In this document: piece by piece, positions 23,801 through 32,067 of the stretch
How positions within the stretch are numbered: the stretch's first letter is position 1
Layout of the letters: each line of letters starts with the position of its first letter
DNA from: Incurvaria masculella
Lineage: Eukaryota; Arthropoda; Insecta; Lepidoptera; Incurvariidae
Assembly (NCBI GenBank): GCA_946894095.1
Contig: OX335653.1
Location: 9,739,001-9,803,000, forward strand
Reading direction: 5' to 3'
Length of the DNA stretch: 64,000 bases
The notes under the pieces: model-generated
What the model saw: only the letters and a program-made list of their open reading frames with translations
Told to the model about the DNA's origin: nothing
Database searches by the model: none
Position numbers and translations under genes: made by a program

Positions 23801-26800
23801 ATCAAGAAAACCTAACCTAATCTAACCTAACCTAACCTAACCTAACCTTGGCTGACACCGACTCAAAAAATAACAGAAATCGTAACTACTAAAATGAACA
23901 TTATTTTTTACTTTTTAGTGCTTTTCCTTTGAAGTCGGTTATTTTTTTTGTTAAATTTGTTTTTTTATTTGTTAATTTTTAGTGAATCTGAAGTAAACTT
24001 ACTAATTTGTACACGTCCTTTCCAATAAAAAAAGAATCACCGAAATCGGTTGGCGTTATATTGAGTTATTCGTCCATTTGTCGCGCACATCTTAATACAA
24101 ATTTAAGACTTTTATGATTTTCTCATGGATATCATTGTCAGAACTTAACCAAATTAAAATGGGACCACTTGGGAAGCACTAGCTATCATTTAAAAAAATA
24201 ATCATCAAAATCGGTTCACCCAGGAAAAAGTTATGAGGTAACAAACATAAAAAAAAAAAAAAACAAAAAAAAAAAACATACAGACGAATTGATAACCTCC
24301 TCCTTTTTTTGAAGTCGGTTAAAAAGATAATGTGCATAGTAAATGATTTAGTAAGATTTACGAAAATTTTAATTTAAAAAAACGACTTATAGCTAAAAGT
24401 AAACCACGACCGCTGTAATAAAAAATCTAGCAAAAACCAAATAGATTATAAATCTTGATTAAATAATCTATGTCTGATGACTAATCTTTTTAAGATCTTC
24501 TTACTTTATCATTGCGTAATCCACCTCCAAATTTATTGTATAAAACGCGCAAAAAATTCGAACTTTCGGACCTTATAACTTAGAAACCAAACACAATTTT
24601 ACAATGCCAATGGTCATCAGACATCTAGTTCGATCAAATAGAGCTATTTTGAGCAAAATTTTGGATCTCTGACAAGAAATATGGGCGTGATCTTCTTTCC
24701 CCTTTTGTATGGGGGGATGAGCGGGATGGGCCACCTTAAATAAACTTATTAAAATAATAGATGATACGACATTTGTTAAAACTTTTTATGTAAACAGCCC
24801 AGAACTATGCAAAACTAAACTCGGAGATACAAGTCAACAGATAACTGTGTTGTCACAAAACATTAGGAGTGTGAGACGAAAAATATAAAACTTCACACTT
24901 GTGAAACAAGTCATACCAATTGCTCATGCCCTACACTCGAGCGAATAGAGTCATACAGATATTTAGGTGTCATTTTAGATAGTAGACTGTGCTGGATGCA
25001 ACAGATTGATGCCCTTGTCGGCAGGATCCGTAAGCATATCTATATCTTCAAGCGCCTACGCGATGTTGCCGACCGGATAATGCTCAGCACGGTCTACTAT
25101 GCCTTGGTTCAATCGCTACTGGAATACTGCTCGCTTGCATGGGGGGGGGGGGGGCATATAAAACCTATCTCCTCAAACTTGAACGTGTTCAACGAGCAAT
25201 AATCAAAGTTATGTTTCGAAAACCGTTCCGCTTCCCTACTCAAGACATTTACAACGAATGTAGGTTTCTTGTAGGTACTTCCACAAGACATCAATCCTCA
25301 CACAGCTGCCCTCTCATAGACCAGTGCGCTATATTCGTTGGCCTATTCCCAAGACACGTACTACGTGAGATGATTTGCTCAAAAAATCATCTCATTCTTA
25401 GGTCCTCATATTGACACTGAATCAAATAATCATCTCAATATTTTACACTTAACGACACGCAATTGTAAAAATATAATTTATTAATGGCAAAAATATAAAA
25501 AATACGATGAAACAGAAAACCTTCTTGCAGTCACTAAATAATAAATATGAATTAAAATCTTACTCGACCACAACAATATTTTATTATATTAAGTTATTCT
25601 GAGTAATCCAATTTTTATAATTACCAATTTTTTATATAGTATAGTTGCATACTAGTATGTAATTTATGTATATTTACACCCTCATATCCCTCATTTATAT
25701 CCTTTCTCTAAAATTACTTTTTTGCTTGTAGGTGATTTGCTTTGTTCATTGTTAATTTAAAATACCATTTGGCGAAGGCCCCTGCTTTCCATAACACAGA
25801 GAATCCTAGCAAGGGAAACAGGACTCCAGTAGCTTAAACAGCCTTTGAACGTACTAATAAGGATATATGTTCTTAGATTTACACCGTCGCTGTATATAAT
25901 GTTTTGAAAACTTACGGTGTGCAATGCCGTGCTTGGCCGACATGTTTCGCTTCCCACGACGGAAGCATCGTCAGGGCCACTTCGTTGCCCCGGAGTTACG
26001 TCTGACAGCCCGGCTCGTCAAACGGTAACTGGGGCAACGAAGTGGCCCTGACGATGCTTCCGTCTTGGGAAGCGAAACATGTCGGCCAAGCACGGCATTA
26101 CTAATAAGGAATAATATAAAATACTAAAAAGGTACTTAGGCTAATTTTTAGGGTTCCGTACCCAAAGGGTGAAAACGGAACCCTATTACTGAGACTCCGC
26201 TGTCCGTCCGTCCGTCCGTCCGTCCGTCCGTCCGTCTGTCCGTCTGTCACAGGGCTGTATCTCAGTAACCGTACCAGGTAGACAGCTGAAATTTTCACAG
26301 AGTGTGTATTTATTTTGCCGCTACAACAACAAATAGGTAAGATTAAAAAATAATTAAAATTAAAGGGGGCTCCCTTACAAAAAACGTGTTTTTTTTGTTT
26401 TTTTTTTACGATGGTACGGAACCCTTCGTGTGCGAGTCCGACTCGCACTTGGCCGGTTTTTTTTTGATCTTTAATATATTTTGAATTTGAATTTGAGAGT
26501 AGGTATAATATAAAGCATTTATATTTATTGGCGCTGATAGCTTAAGATGCTCTGTCATGCAGACTTGTTTTTGGTCTCATATAAAACACAAATAAGTTAA
26601 CTTGAATTTATTGGAAATATAATACTGACCTGTGTAGTTGCGGCCAGCTGCTTCCGCGCCTTTTGATCTTTGTTTTCCCCCTCGCAGGCACCCGTCCACC
26701 ACTGGATCATGTACCTGGGACCAACACGCTACTATTATTCTCTGAAGCCCTGGCAGAAGCAGCAGCGCGATATGATATAGGTACAATGTTATAATACGTT

Positions 26801-29800
26801 CGCAATGGAATTCAAATTTTCGCGTTTCCGAAATTAGAGTTCAACAAAGTAACTAGAAGACCATCAGACTCTATTCAAAAGAGAAGGCAGGCTGAGCGTA
26901 GCACTTATTAATAAATTGAGCTTTGAGAGGAAAATGAATTATTTCAGGTGTCTCAAATGCTGAAGAAAATTCTAATCTAATTCAGATATATTAATATGTT
27001 GAAAAAGTTTATGTATATTTTATTACTTTAGTCTCTCGTAGCTGAAAGAGACAATTTTACTTATTTATACCACTATCACCTCCTGCAATAAATGTAGCAA
27101 GGAATGACTTACCCTCTACAAAGGGTCTCTAGATTATTTATCTGAGTGGTCAGTCCGAGTTCTCACCTAAACGGCGTTCAAGGAACTTCGAAGTTCCAAA
27201 AACGTTAAACTCCATACAAGTTTTTACTAGATATTCTGTGGTGTACTTCCAATTTGTTTGAAAAGGCAAAGTCGGCGTAAACGGCAACGTCAACGTGTTT
27301 CGGCGACGGTGAGTATGCTGTCAGATCCAACTTGAACTCGCGAATGTTAATTCGCTCAACGCCCACTGCGCGCGCTGTTGAATTTCTCCATACATTTAAA
27401 AACACCAGTCGATCGGTTTGGCGTAAACGTCAATTTAGGTGACAGCTGGGACTAGGGGCTCAGGTGGACCTGTAAGTGGACAAAGTGTGAAAGTAACCTG
27501 CGCGGCTTGCCCTTAAAGTCCGGCAGCGGGTCCCAGGACACGCGGGCCTTCAGCTTGTTGTTGTGCCAGAGGATCTTGTGCATCTTCATGCCCGTAATCT
27601 TGTGCCTGGCGCCGCTCGATTTGCCACCGCTCGAGCTGGGGTTGCGATCATCAACGAAGGTCGTCGTGTCTGCAACATGCGAACCGAAAATTATCATCAT
27701 AGCCTGTTGGAATATATAGGTGATGGAATATGGAAATTCCTGTGGTCATATTTTTTGTGTACTGATCCCCGCAGAAGAAAAGTTGATTACATGTTATGTC
27801 GTAAACAGGAAAGTGGCTGCTATTTCACTTCAGAGCTTCGATTGGCTAAACTGCGCGATGGCTTGTACTTGCAGGAATTCGACGTTCCAAATATAAAAGT
27901 TTACGTATTTTAATAAATGGCTCATATTTTGAGATGACTTTTTGGTGGTTCGTGATAGTATCCTAGCAACTAACCATTCTCATAGTTCGTAGTGTTGAAG
28001 AATGTGGCTGCTTTTTCACTTCGGAGCTTCGATTGACCAAACTGCGCGATGGCTTGTACTTGCAGGAAGTACATAGAGTTTGGCTGAAGGTTTGGTATTT
28101 CAGCGAATGTCTGATCCTAAAAAAATAAAACAGTAAAGCATAAACATGAACTGCACCAGTGATTATAATATAATATTATTAACCATTATATCTGATACAC
28201 GATGCTGCGTTCTCAAGAATACTTTAGGCACAGGCAATTTTTGGTAGAAGAAGCGACAGCTAACTACCAGCCCAACGCCCCTTTCAAACGCTGCCTGCGT
28301 AAATGCAGGTAGTGTTCGGGGGTGCGGATGAAGCTGCGCAAAAGGGAAGCGCTCCGACATGCACCCAGAGTGGTCAGTCTGAGTTCTCACCGAAATTGGA
28401 GTTTACATAACTTCGAAGTTCCGTAAAAACGTCAAACTCCATACAAGTTTTTACTAGATATTCTGTCGTTTTACTTCTTCAAGCTGTCAAAGTCAAACTC
28501 GGACTTCCGATTTGTATGAAAACGCGGAGTCGACGTATTTACGGCAACGTTGAGTAAGCTGTCAAATAAAGCTCGGACTCGCAAATGTTAGTTCGATTAA
28601 CGCCTACTGCGCGCGCTCTTCAATTTCTCCATACATTTGAAAACGCCAGTCGATCGGTTTGCCGTAAACGCCAATTTAGGTGACAACTGAGACTTCGGGT
28701 ACAGGTTTCAGTTATTTACCGATACCTGTACTTAAAAGGAGGTAGAGTGATGCCTGGGTAAAGTTGCGGTTTGTAGGAACAGCACATTATGGTTGAAATT
28801 TAGGCTTTGAAAACCAACTGTTTCTCAAATTCGTATCTTTTCACTGTCTGCCGTCGGGCGTCGTTTCTCATAACTTCCACCTGGGAGTCTTCAAATGTAA
28901 TTTAAACAAGCTCAAAAGCTGAACAATACAGTGATATGTCAATGGTACAATAGTTCGCCAATCGACTGGGAAGGTGCCTAGTGGAACATGGTTACGCGAG
29001 GTGAGGTGTTTTAGACCAATCTGGGGAAATTAAGTTCCCCGGAACAGCCACCTATGCTGGTTGGGCATCAAAAGTTCCTGCCCGGGTTAATAGCAAATAA
29101 TAAGTACGTACAAAGGACGTACTTAATAGAATCTATTTGGCAATGCTGGATGCGTGACCATTTTCAGCCCTGAGACTGGCCGTGGTTCGGATTCCATGTA
29201 AAACTGTATGTCACCTTCCTTACCTATTGGGTGGTAGGGTAAATCCCGCCTGGGTTGGTATCATCTCTTTGAATGAACGATTTTCGAAGCGGCAATGAAA
29301 ATTGGCCGTGTTTTCCAACCAGTTCAATGTAGCCGAGGCCGATCAATGTAGCCATTCTCGGATTGTAGCCTAGTGGCGCGAGAACTTGCCCAGGATACCT
29401 GAGGTCTGGATACAAATCCCCGCCCCGTTCATGCACCACTTTCTTTCTCTTTCTGGTTCTTGGATATGTGCATTTCGTCACGAATGCGAGCTGCTCCATC
29501 GTTCGGAATCCATGTAAAACTGAAGGTGCCCTTCCCCTACTAGGTGGTAGGGTTTAAGCCCGCCCGGGATGGTACCATCGCATTGGCTGAAAAGATGGTC
29601 GAAGCGGCAATAATAATTGTCATCAACATTTTCCATTTAGTTCAATGTAGCCGAGCTAGTTCCCATGTGGTGTGTTAGGCTAATATTTGACGATCAGTTT
29701 GCTATAGGTCACCCATGTCCAATTACATAAAAAACATTTAGTGTGTCAGATTAGAGCAGAGGTGGTACTAGTCGTTAATGCCTGAGTTGACACTTACGTG

Positions 29801-32067
29801 CGGAACGAGTTGGTGGTTAACGAGCACGGAGTCGAGCGCGCCGTCGATGCCGCGCACGCGCCGGCTCCAGAACACCTTGTAGCGCGCGAGCGGTACGTCG
29901 GAGGCGGGCGCGCGCCACTGCAGCACGGCGGTGAGGTTGCCGCGGCGCGCGCGCAGCCGCGTGACGCGCGGGCGGCGCGGCGCGGCCGGCGGGCGCGGCC
30001 CGCGGCGCGGCGTGAACGGCGCGCTCGGCGCCGAATAGCCGCGCGTACCGTCCGCGCTGACCGCAGACACGCGGAAACGGTACCAGCGGCCCGGCTTCAG
30101 GACGCCCTTCAGGGACGCCTGCGTCCTGAAGTAAAAAATGCCACATTTTTCCTGTCCCATATAGGCTATTTCGGAATAGATCAGGAACTTCTGGTATTTC
30201 TGAAAGTCGCAGGAACGTTTTAAAAACGGCTTCCTATGGCTGTCATGTACAAGTACCGACTGATTGCACGTGATGCTGAAAAAATATGGTAAATTGTTCC
30301 GCTCGTTGGTAGACCAGCGCGAAGAGTGTCTAGACTTGTGACTTTTTTTTTGTCATCAGCACCGCTCCGTCACGTCCGTCAGCACGGGGATCGTGTTAAC
30401 CGGTGTAGCTGTGTGGACTAACTTGAGAGCTCTGGCGAGCGACGTCCAGGCACCGAGAAGCGATTGCTCGTAGTCGGGCTACAGGTGGTGCTGCGCCTCC
30501 AGCACCTGCAGCTGTAGTGCAATCGCCCGCCACTCCGTCACGTCTGCCAGCAAGGGAGTTGCTTGCAGAGCATCATATTAACCGGTCTAGCTGTGTGGAC
30601 TAACTTGAGAGCTCTGACGAGCGGCGCCCAGGTACCGAGGAGCGATTGCTCGTAGTATGGCCCCAGGTGGTGCTGCGCCTCCAACACGTGTACCTCGCAG
30701 CAGTGCATGCCGCCAGTGCCGTTGCCCGCCGCTGCGTCACGTCCGCCAGCACGGGGTTCGTTGTTAGAGCATCGTGTTAACCGGTCTAGCTGTGTACTTA
30801 CTTGAGAGCTCTGGCGAGCGGTGCCCAGGCACCGAGGAGCGATTGATCATAGTCGGGCCCCAGGTGGTGCTGCGCCTCCAGCACGTGTAGCACGCGGCCG
30901 GGCACGCCGCGCGCGCTGTCGCCCACCGCGCTCGCCCACCGCACCACGCTCGCGCGCCGCCGCTCCGTCACGTCCGCCAGCACGGGGATCGCCGGCAGAC
31001 CTGCGCGACAGACCCTTAATATTAAAAAAAAATGTAAGGACTCGAAAAAGTTATGATAGACTTTCTTATCATTTAAGTAGGGAGAAAGCCAAAGCAACTC
31101 TTAGAGAGAGAGATGGAGAGATAACTTACCCGGCAGACTGAGCAGGTCGGTTGGCTCGAGGCAGACGGCGCCGCACGGCTGGCTGCAGCAGCGCGCGGTG
31201 CCGTCGCAGTGCACGTCGGATGAGCACGCCGCAACGCACGCGCCCGACCAGCGGTCGTCGCCCCCGCCACCGCCGGCCGGCGGGCACGAGCCGGCCTTCG
31301 TGAGGCTCTCTCGGCACGCCGACCGACACTGCGAGGCCAGATTATTAGATAACATTCTGTGCTTAGGTCTGGGGTACGTTTTAATGGATGAGGCCAGAAG
31401 ACCACGGCGGGAGATGTAATAAAACAGGATGTACTTATGGACAGCAAATTTTTGATTCAACTAAACAAAATTTAATTACAAAAAAAATTGCCGGATAGTT
31501 GTGTATATTGGTTTTAAATTGGCGATATGGTAAGTAATATATGTAAATGAAACAATAATTGAACGTGGGTTTGTTGGAGATAGTCACCTCTTACGTACGC
31601 CAAACGATAACAGAGTTATAATAGTTCGCTGGTAGCCAGAGAAAGTTGACCAGGCACCTATACGTAACCAATAGCGCACCTCTCTGCTCTGGACGATTAC
31701 GTTCACATAGCTAGATCCGCATGATCTGAAGTGGAGAACTCCTTCCTATTTTGATCGGGTAACGTAACTACTTAATATCTGGGTATTTTTCGTAATCCGG
31801 TAAAAACAATCCATAAATTGAGAAATTGAGAATTTACCCTCTTCTACACAGGTCCTTCTGGGGAAATACATATTTAGAGTTAGTTACCTCTGTTCGGTTA
31901 GCTTTAGCGACGTCCCAGCAGCGCAGGTCGCATTGAGCCCTCAGCAGTGGGTCCAGTTTCGCGTGCCCTTTCCTCCCTCCGTCCTTCCCCCCTCTGTCCG
32001 GTTTGTCCGCCGCCCCCGCTGCCGCCAGCAGACACAGCGCAGCTAGCGCCAGCTTACTTGCACGCAT
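14708..32067 (-). CDS. Kal1: anosmin-1 (Kallmann protein homologue), complete
   Basis: A secreted, matrix-associated adhesion protein that in animals guides neurons and epithelia and binds heparan sulfate. Eight coding exons on the minus strand: 32067-31888, 31328-31130, 31000-30802, 30125-29798, 28116-27975, 27669-27498, 26714-26630 and 14899-14708. All junctions are GT-AG and all phases agree, giving 498 residues. Order: signal peptide, Cys-box ([20 protein letters not shown]), a WAP domain with eight cysteines, then three fibronectin III units (landmarks [82 protein letters not shown]). It ends with [20 protein letters not shown]. The human protein has four FN3 repeats; this one stops after the third. 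The start was chosen at the second Met of the open frame because a clean signal peptide follows. Confidence 0.92.
14945..15328 (+). mobile_element. SINE copy with tRNA-like box B
   Basis: Full-length-looking copy. The head contains GGGTTCAATCCCCGCCC, which fits a Pol III box B. The body carries CACGAATGCGACCTGTTCCATG, GGAAGGGGTTAAGTCCGGG, CCATCCAGCAGTAGTATGG and CACCTAATTCC, and the tail reads ATGTCTAGTCACATAAAAAA. Confidence 0.65.
15329..16359. other. Kal1 intron, unassigned
   Basis: A segment at 15340-15410 (GGCTGAGATGATAGAGCGCC) is related to 41990-42060. 15490-15660 is a run of short imperfect repeats of CCCAGATTCCCTGAGATTAC type. Nothing coding is recognised. Confidence 0.4.
16360..16482 (+). 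mobile_element. Helitron 5' end, orphan fragment
   Basis: TCTAATAAATATTATAAAGA start, seven ATGG units, GTTTGTTACTCTTTCACG, then similarity breaks at CTTTACAA where a second 5' end begins. It is the remains of an element into whose 5' end the next copy was placed. Confidence 0.7.
16483..17632 (+). mobile_element. non-autonomous Helitron H1, full length
   Basis: Starts TCTAATAAATAATATAAAGG, carries 11 ATGG units, then TTACTCTTTCACGTAAAAAC, a GC-rich block near 16735, and ends with a stem ACCCG-agcggagc-CGGGT a few bases before CTAG|T. These are the termini of lepidopteran Helitrons. It has no replication/helicase gene, so it would depend on enzymes supplied elsewhere. Confidence 0.8.
17633..18641 (+). 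mobile_element. Helitron H1', 5'-truncated copy
   Basis: Joined directly to the CTAG end of H1. It begins at the internal point TATAGCTTATACATC and lacks the 5' terminus and ATGG block. It ends ACCACAGCTAG. It is nearly identical to 19791-20799. Confidence 0.8.
18644..19790 (+). mobile_element. Helitron H2, full length
   Basis: The 3' CTAG of H1' is followed by TA and then the TCTAATA start of H2. It has eight ATGG units. Diagnostic variants include GGGGGGGACGTGAGGG near 18930 and GCTGAATCGCCGGAGAAGCG near 19190, which are also present in H3. Confidence 0.8.
19791..20799 (+). mobile_element. Helitron H2', 5'-truncated copy
   Basis: A copy of H1' 2158 bp downstream with the same truncation point and the same ACCACAGCTAG end. 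Confidence 0.8.
20802..21960 (+). mobile_element. Helitron H3, full length
   Basis: Shares all diagnostic variants with H2 but has 11 ATGG units instead of 8. It ends ACCGCAGCTAG|T and then runs into unrelated sequence with LINE ORF1 remains. Confidence 0.8.
22050..22905 (+). pseudogene. LINE ORF1 (coiled-coil gag-like) fragment
   Basis: Broken open frames reading [36 protein letters not shown], then a charged [10 protein letters not shown] stretch with frameshifts, and near 22735-22890 [20 protein letters not shown] and [20 protein letters not shown]. This pattern (N-terminal region, coiled coil, C-terminal nucleic-acid-binding domain) is that of ORF1 proteins of insect non-LTR retrotransposons. 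It is inactive: several stops and shifts. Confidence 0.7.
22906..23530. other. Kal1 intron, AT-rich, nothing seen
   Basis: No recognisable element, gene or RNA. Confidence 0.5.
23664..23966. mobile_element. nested foldback element, 120-bp arms
   Basis: The arms at about 23664-23783 and 23851-23966 are nearly perfect inverse complements (ATAACCGACTTCAAAGG..AAGCAC and its complement; CTGTTATTTTTTGAGTCGG and its complement). The rest of the insertion to 24322 ends CCTCCTCC..TTTGAAGTCGGTTAAA, an inverted copy of the AACCGACTTC terminus. Pieces of the same family are at 53803-53848 and 51235-51252. Confidence 0.8.
23811..23845. repeat. (CCTAA)7, insect telomere-type repeat in hairpin loop
   Basis: Seven 5-bp units, one with a mismatch (TCTAA), equal to (TTAGG)n on the minus strand, which is the standard insect telomere repeat. 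It lies in the loop between the two 120-bp arms. Confidence 0.85.
24880..25300 (+). pseudogene. LINE reverse transcriptase C-terminal fragment
   Basis: Reads [47 protein letters not shown], then shifts frame in a run of about 14 G at 25140 to [27 protein letters not shown] and the Y.AL.QS.L.Y....WG block are typical of the thumb/C-terminal region of jockey-like non-LTR elements. Dead fragment. Confidence 0.75.
25301..25923. other. Kal1 intron, no feature seen
   Basis: AT-rich; nothing identified. Confidence 0.4.
25924..26098. repeat. 68-bp-arm foldback with hammerhead-like motifs
   Basis: Arms 25924-25991 and 26031-26098 are inverse complements with about one mismatch and a 39-bp loop. Each arm, read on its own strand, contains GGCC-CTGACGA-t-GCTTCC..GGAAGC-GAAAC-AT-GTC-GGCC (plus-strand copy 26044-26087), an order resembling a minimal type I hammerhead ribozyme. 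Confidence 0.6.
26150..26462 (-). repeat. interspersed repeat (GGTTCCGTACC family)
   Basis: Bounded by AGGGTTCCGTACCCAAAGGG and, at the other end, TCGCACTTGGCCGGTTTTTT. It holds a (GTCC)n run and ACAGGGCTGTATCTCAGTAAC. Related copies in the opposite direction are at 46676-46890 and 50819-51110. Family unknown to me beyond being dispersed and A-tailed. Confidence 0.65.
26630..26714 (-). CDS. Kal1: Kal1 exon 7
   Basis: 85 bp, acceptor ggtcccag, donor gtcagt. It completes Arg and reads [20 protein letters not shown] and KQLAATTQ, aligning to the RYHVRWFPEAC strand of the third FN3 in vertebrate anosmin. Ends in phase 0. Confidence 0.88.
27146..27455. mobile_element. MITE copy a
   Basis: About 320-bp element with inverted ends (GTCCGAGTTCTCACCTAAA and, complemented, AGTC..AGCTGTCACCTAAATTG). 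A second copy at 28371-28695 shares TTTTTACTAGATATTCTGT, TACTGCGCGCGCT and CCAGTCGATCGGTTTG. Confidence 0.7.
27498..27669 (-). CDS. Kal1: Kal1 exon 6
   Basis: 172 bp, acceptor gttgcag, donor gttact. It completes Asp, then [40 protein letters not shown] and [16 protein letters not shown]: the opening strands of the third FN3 unit. Confidence 0.88.
27807..27876 (-). pseudogene. partial copy of Kal1 exon 5
   Basis: The plus strand here (GTGGCTGCT.TTTCACTTC.GAGCTTCGATTG.C.AAACTGCGCGATGGC) repeats 28000-28068 with few changes, stopping after TTGCAGGAA. It lies downstream of the real exon in the gene's own direction and lacks the donor. Confidence 0.75.
27975..28116 (-). CDS. Kal1: Kal1 exon 5
   Basis: 142 bp, acceptor tttttag, donor gttagt. 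[47 protein letters not shown]; second half of FN3-2. Confidence 0.9.
28371..28695. mobile_element. MITE copy b
   Basis: Second copy of the 27146-27455 element, same direction, ending GCCAATTTAGGTGACAACTG. The two copies bracket Kal1 exons 5 and 6 within their introns. Confidence 0.7.
29140..29345 (+). mobile_element. SINE copy, truncated
   Basis: GCCGTGGTTCGGATTCCATG, TATTGGGTGGTAGGGTAAAT, GAATGAACGATTTTCGAAGC, then breaks at CAATGTAGCC where the next copy begins. Confidence 0.6.
29353..29735 (+). mobile_element. SINE copy, near complete
   Basis: Head TAGCCTAGTGGCGCGAGAAC (box A-like) and GGTCTGGATACAAATCCCCG, body as in the other copies, tail CCAATTACATAAAAAACATT. It abuts the truncated copy at 29140-29345. 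Confidence 0.65.
29798..30125 (-). CDS. Kal1: Kal1 exon 4
   Basis: 328 bp, very GC-rich. It completes Lys and reads [40 protein letters not shown], a Pro/Arg-rich linker, and [20 protein letters not shown]. End of FN3-1 and start of FN3-2. Donor gtaagt, phase 0. Confidence 0.92.
30357..30790 (-). pseudogene. tandem degenerate copies of Kal1 exon 3
   Basis: Two large copies (about 30602-30755 and 30421-30560) and a scrap (30357-30408) of exon 3 lie between exon 3 and exon 4. Landmarks such as TTGAGAGCTCTG.CGAGCG, CCAGGTGGTGCTGCGCCTCC and GTCACGTC.GCCAGCA repeat in order, separated by GTTAACCGGT.TAGCTGTGT. The donor has changed from gtaagt to gttagt. The middles are deleted and shifted, and no acceptor is preserved. 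Confidence 0.8.
30802..31000 (-). CDS. Kal1: Kal1 exon 3
   Basis: 199 bp, acceptor gcgcag, donor gtaagt. [60 protein letters not shown]: first half of FN3-1. The only copy with full splice signals. Confidence 0.88.
31130..31328 (-). CDS. Kal1: Kal1 exon 2: WAP domain
   Basis: 199 bp, acceptor cctcgcag, donor gtaagt. [20 protein letters not shown], then a Gly run, then [36 protein letters not shown]. The eight cysteines from SCPP onward give the four-disulfide WAP pattern. The two earlier ones belong to the Cys-box. Confidence 0.92.
31329..31887 (-). other. Kal1 intron 1
   Basis: Between donor gtaact (31887) and acceptor ctcgcag (31329). Nothing else recognised. Confidence 0.5.
31888..32067 (-). 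CDS. Kal1: Kal1 exon 1: signal peptide and Cys-box start
   Basis: [20 protein letters not shown] is a typical signal peptide. A Lys/Gly-rich spacer and [20 protein letters not shown] follow. An in-frame upstream ATG at 32088 would add seven residues and weaken the signal peptide, so I prefer 32067. Confidence 0.85.

Larger units (their letters stand above)
23531..24740. mobile_element. TTAA-flanked inverted-repeat element, with nested insertion
   Basis: Begins TTAA|GGTGGCCCAACCCGG and ends CGGGATGGGCCACC|TTAA, that is, inverted termini GGTGGCCCA flanked by TTAA on both sides, as in piggyBac-type target duplications. A second copy starts at 57975. Comparing the two shows that about 23655-24322 is a later insertion (GATGCAAC before it, GATAATGTGCATAGT after it). 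No transposase. Confidence 0.7.

Noticed and set aside
29798..31460. Long plus-strand frames rich in Arg and Ala opposite Kal1 exons
   Set aside because: They are antisense shadows of GC-rich exons 2-4. The minus-strand frames match anosmin and splice correctly.
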